Shown: piece after piece, positions 41,801-51,388 of the stretch | How positions within the stretch are numbered: position 1 is the stretch's first letter | Layout: each line of letters opens with the position of its first letter | Assembly (NCBI GenBank): GCA_001769385.1 | Contig: MEPB01000005.1 | Coordinates: 1 to 63,984 of the forward strand | From: Bacteroidetes bacterium RIFCSPLOWO2_12_FULL_35_15 | GTDB taxonomy: Bacteria; Bacteroidota; Bacteroidia; 2-12-FULL-35-15 | DNA length: 63,984 nt | Reading direction: 5' to 3' | The notes under the pieces: generated by a model | Told to the model about the DNA's origin: nothing | Seen by the model: the letters and a program-made list of their open reading frames with translations, nothing else | Databases searched by the model: none | Translations under genes and position numbers: made by a program

Positions 41801-42586
41801 TTATGCTTCACTGGCATGTTTTAGTTTATTTGGTAAATAACTAAAAAAAGTATCTCCTCTTAAACCGATACGTAATGTTTCTAATGGAATAACATCATCG
41901 TATGCAATATTACCCAAATTTACATTTTCTCCCAGCAATTTCAAAAACCAAACTTGCTGTCCTTTCTGAGGTGCTTCCCATAAAATATTGTCTTTATCTA
42001 CTTTTGCTAATATTTTATTAATTAACAAAGTATGTGCTGTTCCATTGGTTCTATAAATCCCAACATTACCGCTTTCGCGAGCTTCAGCGATCACTTTCCA
42101 TGAACCGGCTTGTAATTCTTTGTTCATCATGGATGTCCACAATGCCGGACGAATAATAATGCCGGCTTCCTTCGACCCAACTTCGGATAATACCGTAAAG
42201 TTCTTAGAAAGCGTTTGTATGTATTCGCATTTTTTGTCATGAGGCATTACAATGGATCCATCAGATACTTCAGCACAATCCAGTTTCCACTTATCCAATA
42301 GCTTCATATAATCTTTGAACATACCTCTGATAATAAACGCTTCGAAAAGCGTCCCACCTAAATAAACCTTTAAACCTGCTTCTTTATAAAGTTTAATTTT
42401 CAGTTCAACATCTTTTGCAAGGTATGATGTTCCGAAACCAAGTTTTACTATATCGGTCAATTCAGCACTTACGGATATAAAATCCTCTACCTGACGGATG
42501 CTCAAGCCTTTGTCCATCATCATTGTTATTCCTTTGTTACGTGGCTTTGCCGGACGTTCTGGGATATGCGGTAATGTAAAATTCAT
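41801..42586 (-). CDS. Phosphosulfolactate synthase (ComA family)
   Basis: 261 residues matching ComA throughout: P-E-R-x-x-K-P-R-x-x-G-I-T-M-M-M-D-K-G-L-S (9-29), V-K-L-G-F-G-T-S (47-54), Y-L-G-G-T-L-F-E (75-82), E-V-S-D-G-S-I (106-112) and E-V-G-S-K (136-140). The enzyme adds sulfite to phosphoenolpyruvate to give (2R)-phospho-3-sulfolactate, as in coenzyme M synthesis in methanogens. In Bacteroidota a route to sulfolactate or sulfonated lipids can be imagined; ComB/ComC homologues are not visible here. Confidence 0.92.
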   Translation of the reverse strand: MNFTLPHIPERPAKPRNKGITMMMDKGLSIRQVEDFISVSAELTDIVKLGFGTSYLAKDVELKIKLYKEAGLKVYLGGTLFEAFIIRGMFKDYMKLLDKWKLDCAEVSDGSIVMPHDKKCEYIQTLSKNFTVLSEVGSKEAGIIIRPALWTSMMNKELQAGSWKVIAEARESGNVGIYRTNGTAHTLLINKILAKVDKDNILWEAPQKGQQVWFLKLLGENVNLGNIAYDDVIPLETLRIGLRGDTFFSYLPNKLKHASEA

Positions 42587-42684
42587 AAATTTATTTTCAT
42601 TTGTTTTATTTCTTACCCTGAAATTTTTTCGGGATAGTTGTTCTTATTTATTTCTATATTGCTATAATAGCCTATAATTTCCAC

Positions 42685-44106
42685 TTATTTTTTATATGCT
42701 TCGATCAGATCGGTGATGCTGGTATTTTCTTTCAGATCGGGTAAATAGTCAAAAAGTTCATTGTGCTTATCGTAATTTAATTTTAGCGCCTTTTGCAAAA
42801 AACTCAAAGCTTCCTGTTTCTGTCCGATACTCATCAAACAAGCGGATATTCGGTAATGTAGTTCAGCATTTTGCGGATGATGTTTTATTCCTTCAGCCAA
42901 TATTTCTAATGATCCATTTTTGTTTTCCTGTTCGAAAAGCAAATTGGCATAATCCAACCAAATTTCTGAATTATCGGGATCCAGTTCAATTACTTTTTTG
43001 AAGGATTCCTCAGCGTCTTCATAAAATTGCATTTTCTCCTGAAACTCCCCTAAAATATACCAGTATTCAGCATTTTCCTTTTCAAGTTCTACCGCTTTTT
43101 TGATATAGTGAATTCCTTCACTCACTTTATTTTGAGCATCTAAAACAATTCCAATCCCAATCCAGGCATCAGCTAACTGGTTGTTTAATTTTATTGCCTT
43201 ATTGTAAAAAATCAAGGCATGTTCCATATCCTCTTTTTTCTCATAACACTCTCCAATGTAATAATACGTAATGGCTTCAGGCTCTTCAAACTTTATTGTT
43301 TCTTTGTAAACTTCAATAGCTTCATCAAAACGGTTTAAATTAGCCAGTGAATTTGCTTTATTAAAATAAGCAGAGGCAAATTGTTCCTGAATGGCAATCG
43401 CATAATCATAAGAATCTATAGCTTTTTCAAACAATCCTAATCTGTTATAAGCCACACCTAAGTTAAACCATGCTGTTGCGGTATATGGATGCCTGTCTAA
43501 AAAATCGGTATAATATTTTACGCTTTCCTCTGATTGTCCGCTCAGTTCATAACAAAATGCTAATTCGTACAGAGCAACTTCATTTTCAGGATTTTCGAGT
43601 ATGGCTTTTTTTAAGTAAAAAATAGCATCTTCAAATTTACCGGTATTCTCAAATTCAAAAGCCATAGCAAGATAGATCTCATCTATATCTTCTGCATTTT
43701 CTGCCGCTTTTTTGAAATTTTCGATTGCCTGCTCGGTAAGTCCCATCTGACTGTAAATGGAACCTTTGGTCATGTATAATTCAGCATTGGAAGGTTCCAT
43801 GCTTTCGACAATGGAAAGTATCTCCAGAGCTTTTTGGCTTTGATTGATGGCGCCTAATATTTGTGCCTTACGTAAAAGAAATACCGTTGAAAACGGATAT
43901 TGATTGGAAGCAAAATCTATTGCCTGTAATGATTTTTTTGAATTATTTTTCTCAATATAATAATCGATAACTTCCTCCAGCTCCTCTGTATCAAAAAAGT
44001 ATTGTTTTCCATTATTGATCATTTCTTCAAAACGGTTGACCAGAATTAAAAGATCTTGCGCTTTGTTCCCATTTTCATCGTTTTCTCCAAACTCTTCACT
44101 GCTCAT
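42685..44106 (-). CDS. Tetratricopeptide-repeat protein
   Basis: 473 residues built of about 12 TPR units, e.g. A-E-L-Y-M-T-K-G-S-I-Y-S-Q-M-G and A-W-F-N-L-G-V-A-Y-N-R-L-G. The spacing is close to 34 residues. No signal peptide or TM, so a cytoplasmic scaffold. The N-terminus (SSEEFGENDENGN) is acidic. No partner can be inferred from context, although it precedes the ComA-like gene by 98 bp on the same strand. Confidence 0.85.
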   Translation of the reverse strand: MSSEEFGENDENGNKAQDLLILVNRFEEMINNGKQYFFDTEELEEVIDYYIEKNNSKKSLQAIDFASNQYPFSTVFLLRKAQILGAINQSQKALEILSIVESMEPSNAELYMTKGSIYSQMGLTEQAIENFKKAAENAEDIDEIYLAMAFEFENTGKFEDAIFYLKKAILENPENEVALYELAFCYELSGQSEESVKYYTDFLDRHPYTATAWFNLGVAYNRLGLFEKAIDSYDYAIAIQEQFASAYFNKANSLANLNRFDEAIEVYKETIKFEEPEAITYYYIGECYEKKEDMEHALIFYNKAIKLNNQLADAWIGIGIVLDAQNKVSEGIHYIKKAVELEKENAEYWYILGEFQEKMQFYEDAEESFKKVIELDPDNSEIWLDYANLLFEQENKNGSLEILAEGIKHHPQNAELHYRISACLMSIGQKQEALSFLQKALKLNYDKHNELFDYLPDLKENTSITDLIEAYKK

Positions 44107-44260
44107 CAGCCTATTTATTAAATTAATAAAATCGATAAAACAATTGTTTTTCCCGATAAAAACAAAAGTAATAAAATTTGATAGATATAACCTATTGTTT
44201 TCAACAGTATATTGACTGATTGTTAAGAATTATTTATTAAATTTTTTAGCTTAAAAACCC

Positions 44261-44268
44261 TATATTTG
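44261..44268 (+). promoter_or_regulatory. Candidate -7 box of the glmM-type gene
   Basis: TATATTTG, 49 nt before the ATG at 44318. The cysteine desulfurase gene 3 bp downstream probably shares it. Confidence 0.5.
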
Positions 44269-44317
44269 TGGGCTTAAATAATAAAAAAACTAAACAAAGA
44301 AAGATAGAAAGTAAGGT

Positions 44318-45751
44318 ATGGCATTAATTAAATCGATTTCGGGTATTAGAGGAACCATTGGCGGAAAGCCGGGAGAAGGGTTTAGTCCTTTGGATATCGT
44401 AAAATTTACTGCGGCTTATGCCACATTTATTCGTAGTCATTCGAAAAACAAAAAAATTAAGATCGTTATTGGTCGCGATGCCCGTATTTCCGGTGAAATG
44501 GTAAATAATTTGGTGATCGGCACGTTACAAGGGATGGGTGTTGATATCATTGATATTGGCCTCTCCACTACTCCAACAGTTGAAATTGCTGTTCCCGAAG
44601 AAAAAGCGGACGGTGGAATTATTCTTACTGCAAGCCATAATCCTAAACAATGGAACGCTTTAAAATTACTGAATGAAAAAGGGGAATTTATCTCTGAAAA
44701 AGATGGCGCTGAAGTATTAGACATTGCTGCCAAAGAATCCTATTTATTTGCGGATGTAAATACATTAGGAAAAGTCACAAAAAATGATACCTATTTTAAA
44801 AAACACATCGATAAAATTTTAGCTTTATCATTAGTAGATGTTGCAGCAATAAAAGCTGCAAAATTTAAGGTGGTAATTGATTGTGTAAATTCTACCGGAG
44901 GAATTGTTCTTCCTCAATTACTGGAAGCATTGGGCGTTGAAAAAGTAGTAAAATTATATTGCGAACCAACAGGTGAATTTCCACATAACCCTGAGCCATT
45001 ACCTGAAAATTTAAGAGATATTGCTAAGTTAGTAGTGAAAGAAAAAGCTCATTTAGGAATTGTTGTTGATCCTGATGTTGACCGTTTGGCGCTGGTTTGT
45101 GAAGATGGTGAAATGTTTGGCGAAGAATACACATTAGTTGCTTGTGCTGAATATGTGTTGAACAAACGCTCTCCTGCCGAAAAAGCTTCCGATAAAAAAG
45201 GCAATACTGTTTCCAATATGTCATCAACACGTGCTTTACGTGATATTACAGAAAAACACGGAGGGAAATACAGCGCTTCCGCTGTTGGTGAAGTAAATGT
45301 GGTAACATTAATGAAAGAAACAAATGCCGTGATTGGTGGGGAAGGTAATGGAGGAGTGATCTTACCGGAATTACATTATGGACGAGATGCATTGGTAGGT
45401 ATCGCTTTATTTTTATCGCATCTTGCAAAATTTGGAAAAAGTGTTTCTATGCTTCGTTCCTCTTATCCGAATTATCATATATCAAAAAATAAAATTGAAC
45501 TGACACCTGAAATTGATGTTGGAAAAATTTTAGAAGATATACAAGAGAAATACAAAAAACAGCCGATCAATATCCTTGATGGTGTCAAGATTGAATTTAA
45601 TAAAGAGTGGGTTCATCTCCGCAGGTCAAATACAGAGCCCATTATTCGAATATATTCTGAAAGTGAATCAGAAACGACTGCCGATAATCTGGCAAAAAAA
45701 ATAATGGCCGATATTCGTGAGATCATAAAAACGCAGCAAATTGCAGTTTAA
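44318..45751 (+). CDS. glmM: Phosphoglucosamine/phosphohexomutase
   Basis: 477 residues. The phosphoserine loop T-A-S-H-N-P-x-x-W-N-A (Ser106), metal loop D-P-D-V-D-R, sugar loop G-E-G-N-G-G-V-I and phosphate-binding R-x-S-N-T-E-P-I-I-R are all present. Bacteroidota genes with this pattern are usually annotated GlmM, which makes GlcN-1-P for peptidoglycan; phosphomannomutase or phosphoglucomutase activity cannot be excluded. It forms an operon with the next gene. Confidence 0.85.
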   Translation: MALIKSISGIRGTIGGKPGEGFSPLDIVKFTAAYATFIRSHSKNKKIKIVIGRDARISGEMVNNLVIGTLQGMGVDIIDIGLSTTPTVEIAVPEEKADGGIILTASHNPKQWNALKLLNEKGEFISEKDGAEVLDIAAKESYLFADVNTLGKVTKNDTYFKKHIDKILALSLVDVAAIKAAKFKVVIDCVNSTGGIVLPQLLEALGVEKVVKLYCEPTGEFPHNPEPLPENLRDIAKLVVKEKAHLGIVVDPDVDRLALVCEDGEMFGEEYTLVACAEYVLNKRSPAEKASDKKGNTVSNMSSTRALRDITEKHGGKYSASAVGEVNVVTLMKETNAVIGGEGNGGVILPELHYGRDALVGIALFLSHLAKFGKSVSMLRSSYPNYHISKNKIELTPEIDVGKILEDIQEKYKKQPINILDGVKIEFNKEWVHLRRSNTEPIIRIYSESESETTADNLAKKIMADIREIIKTQQIAV

Positions 45752-45754
45752 TTA

Positions 45755-46885
45755 ATGAAAGTTTATTTTGATAATGCCGCCACTACTCCATTAGATAAAG
45801 AAGTATTAGATGAAATGCTGCCTTATTTAACAGAGCATTTTGGTAATCCTTCCTCCATACATTCTTTTGGTCGTAAAACACGTTCAGCGATTGAAGGAGC
45901 ACGTAAAAAAATTGCCAGACTTTTAAATGTTTCTCCTTCCGAAATTTTCTTTACCTCTGGAGGAACAGAAGCTGATAATATGGCTATTCGTTGCAGCATA
46001 TCTGATTTTGGCATTAAACACGCCATTACCAGTAAAATTGAACATCATGCGGTGTTGCATACGTTGGAAAAATTAGCTGACGAAGGAATTATTACATTAA
46101 GCTTTGTGAATCTCCATCCGGATGGACATATTAATCTGGGTGATCTGGAAGCATTATTAAAAAATAATGAACGTTCTTTTGTTTCATTGATGCATGCAAA
46201 TAATGAGATCGGGAACTTATTGCCAATAAAGGAAGTCGGAGAGATTTGTTCTGCTAACAATGCTATTTTTCATTCGGATACCGTGCAAACAGTTGGGCAT
46301 TATGATATTGATCTTCAAAAAATAAAGATTCATTTTATTTCCGGTGCGGCACATAAGTTTCATGGTCCAAAAGGAGTTGGGTTTCTTTATATAAACGGAA
46401 GTATTAAAATAAATCCTTTACTATATGGAGGTTCTCAAGAGCGCGATATGCGCGGAGGAACAGAAAATCTGTATGGAATTATTGGTTTGGCAAAATCCTT
46501 AGAAATTGCCATGAGAGATTTATCTGATCATCAAAACCATATTTTGGAAATTAAAAATTATATGAAGCAGCAATTAACAGCTTCTATTCCGGGAATTGAA
46601 TTTAATGGCGCATCTGCAGGCAATTCTTTATACACCGTTTTAAATGTACATTTCCCAAAAACTGAAAATGCCGAAATGTTATTATTTAATTTAGACATTG
46701 CCGGTATTGCTGCATCCGGAGGAAGTGCCTGCACTTCGGGCAGCGACAAAGGTTCTCATGTATTAGAAGGTATTGGAGCTGATATTACCCGCCCATCTGT
46801 TCGTTTTTCATTTAGTAAATACAATACGAAAGAAGAAGTTGATTTTACGATCAATAAATTGAAAACCTTGTTTCCTGTAAAATAG
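45755..46885 (+). CDS. Cysteine desulfurase (NifS/IscS-like)
   Basis: 376 residues. PLP enzyme that removes sulfur from cysteine for Fe-S clusters and tRNA thiolation. Y-F-D-N-A-A-T-T (4-11), T-S-G-G-T-E-A-D-N, H-A-N-N-E-I-G, and the PLP lysine in S-G-A-A-H-K-F-H-G-P-K-G are present. The persulfide Cys is in G-S-A-C-T-S-G-S. The A-C-x-S-G loop is of the class I (IscS/NifS) type. Starts 3 bp after the glmM stop. Confidence 0.93.
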   Translation: MKVYFDNAATTPLDKEVLDEMLPYLTEHFGNPSSIHSFGRKTRSAIEGARKKIARLLNVSPSEIFFTSGGTEADNMAIRCSISDFGIKHAITSKIEHHAVLHTLEKLADEGIITLSFVNLHPDGHINLGDLEALLKNNERSFVSLMHANNEIGNLLPIKEVGEICSANNAIFHSDTVQTVGHYDIDLQKIKIHFISGAAHKFHGPKGVGFLYINGSIKINPLLYGGSQERDMRGGTENLYGIIGLAKSLEIAMRDLSDHQNHILEIKNYMKQQLTASIPGIEFNGASAGNSLYTVLNVHFPKTENAEMLLFNLDIAGIAASGGSACTSGSDKGSHVLEGIGADITRPSVRFSFSKYNTKEEVDFTINKLKTLFPVK

Positions 46886-46910
46886 ATGATTCAGTTCCTG
46901 AAAACCACAA

Positions 46911-48446
46911 TTACGTTCTCAAAAACTTATATGCATCCGATAAATGTTCGATGATATCTGATGCGATCATGCTTTCTTCTGATTTTTCGTGGGAAGCAAA
47001 ATCTCCTGCTAATCCATGAAGATAAACTCCTAAAATACAAGCTTGTTTTGAGTTATAACCTTGGGCTAATAAGGAAGTAATACTGCCGGTAAGCACATCG
47101 CCACTTCCTGCAGTAGCCATTCCGGGATTGCCGGTTGAATTAAAAAAAACATCGCCATCAGGTGAAGAAATTGAAGTATGCGCCCCTTTTAAAACAACAT
47201 ATGCATTGTATTTAATTGAAAAATCGCGTTGCAACTGCAAACGTTCCATACTGTTTTTTGCTTTACCAACAAGTCGTTCAAACTCTTTGGGATGTGGAGT
47301 AAATATGGAATTAGCAGGAATAAAGGATAGCCAGGTTTTATTTTCAGCAATGCAATTGATCGCATCCGCATCAAACACTAATGGGATGGAACTACTTTGA
47401 ATCAGATTTTTTACAACATTCTGAGTTTCTTTTTCTGTACCAATTCCAGGGCCAATCCCTATTGCATTGTATTTTTCTACTCGTATAGAATCTGTGATAA
47501 AATTTGTTTCAGTATCCGTTTCACACATTACTTCAGGAATGGTTGTTTGCAAAATTTCGTATCCGCACTTCGGAATATGAATCGTTAAAAGACCTGCACC
47601 GGAATGCATACAAGCTTTTGCTGATAAAACAGCAGCGCCCATTTTACCATAACTTCCGGCAATTATTAGTGCATAACCAAAATTACCTTTATGAGCAGCT
47701 TTACTTCTGGTTTTCAAAAAACTTTTTACATCTGTTTTAGTTGTAAAGTAATTTTTTGTTTGTGTCTGATCAATGTAATTAGGATGCAAACCGATATCTA
47801 AAATCGTAAACTCTCCCAGGTAATTAGCATTTTCAGGAAACATAAAAGAGATTTTCGGAAATTGAAATGTAAGGGTATGATCAGCAGAAATTATTTTATC
47901 AGCTGGTTCATTTAATGTATCACCATATAATCCGGAAGGAATATCAATTGATATTATTTTGCAATTACTATTATTCATCACATCAATTACCTGAGCTGCT
48001 AATCCTTCGATTGATCTGTTTAAACCGGAACCAAATAAAGCATCAATTAAAACACTTTCTTTGTTTGAAACTAAAGCTGTTTGAAAAGATACTATGGAAT
48101 TGATCTCATCGATAACACAATTGTTATTTTGAATCAATTTCAATCGTTGGTAATTCGTTGAAAAATCAGCAGAACGTTTATTAACCCCGGTATCAATAGG
48201 GGCGATAATAAATACTTCAACATTATAATTTTTTTCGGTAAGTAAACGTGCAATTGCCAATCCATCGCCACCATTGTTTCCTAAACCACAAACAATTTTA
48301 AATTTTGTTGTTAGATCAAATCGTTCCATTATCCAATTTACACATCGCTTTGCGGCACGTTCCATCAGATCAGCAGATGCAATTGGTTCGTGTTGAATAG
48401 TATATCTATCAGCTTCACGAATTTGTTCAATGGATAAGATCTTCAT
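46911..48446 (-). CDS. nnr: Bifunctional NAD(P)H-hydrate epimerase / ADP-dependent dehydratase
   Basis: 511 residues. The N-terminal YjeF_N epimerase domain has G-L-G-N-N-G-G-D-G-L-A-I-A-R (55-68). The C-terminal ribokinase-like NnrD domain has the T-P-H-P-K-E and G-S-G-D-V-L-T-G motifs. It repairs damaged NADH and NADPH hydrates. Its 3' end faces the cysteine desulfurase gene (convergent, 25 bp apart). Confidence 0.95.
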   Translation of the reverse strand: MKILSIEQIREADRYTIQHEPIASADLMERAAKRCVNWIMERFDLTTKFKIVCGLGNNGGDGLAIARLLTEKNYNVEVFIIAPIDTGVNKRSADFSTNYQRLKLIQNNNCVIDEINSIVSFQTALVSNKESVLIDALFGSGLNRSIEGLAAQVIDVMNNSNCKIISIDIPSGLYGDTLNEPADKIISADHTLTFQFPKISFMFPENANYLGEFTILDIGLHPNYIDQTQTKNYFTTKTDVKSFLKTRSKAAHKGNFGYALIIAGSYGKMGAAVLSAKACMHSGAGLLTIHIPKCGYEILQTTIPEVMCETDTETNFITDSIRVEKYNAIGIGPGIGTEKETQNVVKNLIQSSSIPLVFDADAINCIAENKTWLSFIPANSIFTPHPKEFERLVGKAKNSMERLQLQRDFSIKYNAYVVLKGAHTSISSPDGDVFFNSTGNPGMATAGSGDVLTGSITSLLAQGYNSKQACILGVYLHGLAGDFASHEKSEESMIASDIIEHLSDAYKFLRT

Positions 48447-48458
48447 GTTATGAATTGT

Positions 48459-48755
48459 TTAATGAAACAATTTAATAATGTAACTGATAACTACGATACA
48501 AATGGTGGTGATGAACGAATATTTAATATAGTTTGCGCCATTCTTAAATTTGAAGAACAAATGTGCCATAGTTAATCCGAGTGTAAAAATAACTGGAATT
48601 AATGCAGGATACAATTGGAAACTTTGAAATAAATTCCCTTTCAATAATTCGATGAATGAACGCTGCATTCCACATCCCGGACAATCAATACCTGATAGCG
48701 CCTTGTAAGGACAAGCCATCATGTGATTTTCAAGCCAATGTAAGAATGAATTCAT
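48459..48755 (-). CDS. DUF2752 membrane protein
   Basis: 98 residues. C-P-Y-K-A-L-S-G-I-D-C-P-G-C-G-M-Q-R-S is the DUF2752 signature, followed by two TM helices (about 47-65 and 77-95). Function unknown. The gene is 12 bp upstream of the nnr start and may be co-transcribed with it. It often neighbours CCC-motif proteins, as here. Confidence 0.9.
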   Translation of the reverse strand: MNSFLHWLENHMMACPYKALSGIDCPGCGMQRSFIELLKGNLFQSFQLYPALIPVIFTLGLTMAHLFFKFKNGANYIKYSFITTICIVVISYIIKLFH

Positions 48756-48770
48756 TTATTCAGGAATAAA

Positions 48771-48792
48771 AAAAGGACGCAAGCGTCCTTTT
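48771..48792 (-). terminator. Intrinsic terminator after the CCC-motif gene
   Basis: AAAAGGACGC and GCGTCCTTTT form a 10-bp stem; on the minus strand it is followed by T7. It lies 20 bp past the stop at 48813. Confidence 0.85.
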
Positions 48793-48812
48793 CAAAACAA
48801 TTAATTTTATTT

Positions 48813-49193
48813 TTAGTTTCCCATCATATTCCAAGGCATTGCAGTTAAAACAGTTCCAAGGATTGCAATGTAAATAATGATGATGATGAAATATACGGCA
48901 GATAAACAAAGCCCGATAATCGCACATATTTTTCCGGCTTTCATATTTTTAAACGATGATTCAGAATACATTTCAGGATTCGCCTGATATAATTTAGCAG
49001 CTTTCCCCGCTAAAACAATAGCAATAATTCCAAGAATTAAACCGATGATACCATAACAGAAACAACCTACTATTGAAATAATACCTAAAACCAAAACTGC
49101 TGTTGCATTTGGCAATGGTTGCTGTCCGAATTGTTGTGTAAATTGCTGATTAACTTGTTGAGGATTTGAAGGTCCCTGATTTTGATTTTCCAT
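48813..49193 (-). CDS. CCC-motif (DUF4190-like) membrane protein
   Basis: 126 residues. A Gln/Asn-rich N-terminus (about 1-28) precedes a helix pair with V-G-C-F-C-Y-G (about 42-48), then A-G-K-A-A-K-L-Y and a second helix pair. The order and spacing fit the small Bacteroidota CCC-motif membrane proteins. Function unknown. Confidence 0.85.
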   Translation of the reverse strand: MENQNQGPSNPQQVNQQFTQQFGQQPLPNATAVLVLGIISIVGCFCYGIIGLILGIIAIVLAGKAAKLYQANPEMYSESSFKNMKAGKICAIIGLCLSAVYFIIIIIYIAILGTVLTAMPWNMMGN

Positions 49194-49260
49194 ATTAGTT
49201 TTTGTGTTTGTTTAAATCTGCATCGAAATTAAGAAAGAATTCGGATTCACCAAAAAAAAT

Positions 49261-49848
49261 TTATGAATTCATCAATTGCTCATGAATGGCAATGACTTGG
49301 GGAATCAATAATTGTTGCTCATCATTATAAATTATAAATTGCGATCGTTTTATTTTTTCATCCTCACTCATTTGATTTTTAATGCGTTCTTCTACTTGTT
49401 CTCGCGAAACAGCATCTCGTTGCATGGCCCTTTTAATTTTTAATTCTAAAGGTGCAACCACTGTAATTACTTTTTCTACTTGTTTGAATGCGCCACTTTC
49501 AAATAAAATCGCAGCTTCCTGTAAAATATAATTGCTCGACTTTTGTTGCAAACACCAATCCTCAAAATGTTTCGCCACAGCAGGATGAACAATCGAATTA
49601 AGTTCTTCGAGTTTTTCCTTATCGTTAAAAACAAGGGTTCCCAGTTTTTTCTTATCAATTATACCTGTATTATCAATGATTGCAGAACCAAATTTATTTA
49701 AAACAGCATCTTTTACTTCAGGATCGTTATCCAGCATTTTTTTTGCTTCCAGATCAGCATTAAAAATATGCGCACCAAGTAATTCAAACAACCTGCAAAC
49801 AGTTGTTTTTCCACTGCCGATACCTCCTGTAATACCAATTTTTAACAT
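49261..49848 (-). CDS. coaE: Dephospho-CoA kinase
   Basis: 195 residues. Last step of coenzyme A synthesis. P-loop G-I-T-G-G-I-G-S-G-K-T-T (5-16), D-A-D-x-E-A-type segment (N-A-D-L-E-A-K), and the lid/base region Q-R-D (132-134) are present. Sits downstream of the ybbR-type gene in the usual Bacteroidota order. Confidence 0.95.
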   Translation of the reverse strand: MLKIGITGGIGSGKTTVCRLFELLGAHIFNADLEAKKMLDNDPEVKDAVLNKFGSAIIDNTGIIDKKKLGTLVFNDKEKLEELNSIVHPAVAKHFEDWCLQQKSSNYILQEAAILFESGAFKQVEKVITVVAPLELKIKRAMQRDAVSREQVEERIKNQMSEDEKIKRSQFIIYNDEQQLLIPQVIAIHEQLMNS

Positions 49849-49962
49849 GACTTTTTTTTATTAAAACTGCTCAGTAGATGAACAAATAAATATAACGCTG
49901 ATTAGTATGAATTATATTTTTTGATGTTAATACCATTACCTAATATATTTTAATTCAAAAAT

Positions 49963-50085
49963 AACCACATAGGAACATCGATTTTAAGAAATTGATAGCC
50001 CTTCAAAGAAGGGTTTCACATAGGCTATGATTAAGTTCTGCCTATGTTTTACAATAGTATTAAATTTTTCTATGATCATGTGGTT
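49963..50085. repeat. Palindrome-rich element of about 123 bp
   Basis: Bounded by AACCACAT (49963-49970) and ATGTGGTT (50078-50085). Inside are CCCTTC-aaa-GAAGGG (49999-50013) and ACATAGG/CCTATGT. No gene in the 348-bp gap between coaE and ybbR. Confidence 0.5.
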
Positions 50086-50196
50086 GATTTTAAAATATAA
50101 TTATTGGACCAAATCATAACACGTATTAGTATAATAAGCAACCATTCATTTATTAGTAACCAAAGGAAGTTTTATTCCATTGCCTGAATTTTACTT

Positions 50197-51189
50197 TTAC
50201 TTTCTGATAATATACTCTACTTTCTCAGGACTTACTTTTATTGAATGAACTTCCGATGGAGACTTCACTATTTGTACTTTTAATTTATTATTCCCTTCTT
50301 CAATTTTTTTATAATCAACAATTGCCCGAAACTGAAGTGAATTAATTTTTTCATAATTTTCAAAAGCAACTATATATTTTACAGAAACTTTATCAGGAAG
50401 TGTTTTTAACCCCAAACCGGATGGTAAATTATCTACTTCGATTGGCAAATCAATGCTCCCTTCCGTAAATTTTGTAACATTCACCAATGCTTGAATGGTT
50501 GTTTGCGAGAACTCGACAAATTTTAAATCAGAAGTTATTGAAACAGCTAATTTCACATTAACAGAACTATTAATGTTTTTAATGTTCATTGGTACAGTTT
50601 CTACTTGTTTAATTTTTTCAATAACATCAGAAGCTCCAGAAACAGTAATAAATGCAGGTATTAATTTAACGGAATCAGCTTGTTGGTATTGGTTTTCGAA
50701 ACTTAAATTAAGCTTCGCAATTACAGGAACTACTTTAGAGATTTTTTTATTAAAATTCAAAAGTATTGAGTCCGGTTCAATTTTTACAATTTTAATATCA
50801 TTGTTAAATTGACCAGTGATCTTATCGATCTTCGAATTGGTAAGTAAATAATAACGGTTCCTTGAGCTTAAGGACCTGGCATCATTTATATCGATTAAAA
50901 CGGTATCTCTTTGTCGCTTAAATTTATATTTTAATAAATTAAAACCACTCGATTTTATTTCGATAGCAATGCTTTCGGGTAAAGTATTAGCAAGAACTTT
51001 GTCCTTTGGTAAGTTTGTATATTTAACGGGGAAAGTTGCTGTGATGGAATAATCCTTTGAAAGAGCCATTAATAACCAAAAAAATACCGACACTAAAATA
51101 CAAGTAAAAAAACTGATCATACGTTTATTAAAACGGATGCTTGCTTTCTCAGCAGATCTATTTACTTTTTTAAAGAGTGGAGATTTCAA
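50197..51189 (-). CDS. YbbR-domain (CdaR-like) membrane-anchored protein
   Basis: 330 residues. A basic N-terminus and one TM helix (about 26-44) anchor the protein. Three YbbR-like beta domains follow, each with the P-x-x-I-x-I-x-x-x-G pattern. In Firmicutes YbbR/CdaR regulates the diadenylate cyclase; the cyclase gene is not in the window. Located between coaE and yajC as in other Bacteroidota. Confidence 0.85.
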   Translation of the reverse strand: MKSPLFKKVNRSAEKASIRFNKRMISFFTCILVSVFFWLLMALSKDYSITATFPVKYTNLPKDKVLANTLPESIAIEIKSSGFNLLKYKFKRQRDTVLIDINDARSLSSRNRYYLLTNSKIDKITGQFNNDIKIVKIEPDSILLNFNKKISKVVPVIAKLNLSFENQYQQADSVKLIPAFITVSGASDVIEKIKQVETVPMNIKNINSSVNVKLAVSITSDLKFVEFSQTTIQALVNVTKFTEGSIDLPIEVDNLPSGLGLKTLPDKVSVKYIVAFENYEKINSLQFRAIVDYKKIEEGNNKLKVQIVKSPSEVHSIKVSPEKVEYIIRK

Positions 51190-51330
51190 TGATTTTTAGA
51201 TTAAAAACATATTTCAACAAACAAAATTAACAATTACTTCTTTAATAAATTTTGCACAGGTTCTTGGAATAATTTTTTTGACGATTTCCTCTATGGATTC
51301 GATAACTTATAGCCAAGGTGGTTTACCAAT

Positions 51331-51370
51331 AAAAAACAGCGTTGAACCTGTTAATCCAACGCTGTTTTTT
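51331..51370 (-). terminator. Intrinsic terminator after yajC
   Basis: AAAAAACAGCGTTG and CAACGCTGTTTTTT form a 14-bp stem with a 12-nt loop. T6 on either strand makes it bidirectional. It lies 18 bp past the yajC stop. Confidence 0.9.
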
Positions 51371-51388
51371 TATAAAACGATTCGAAAA

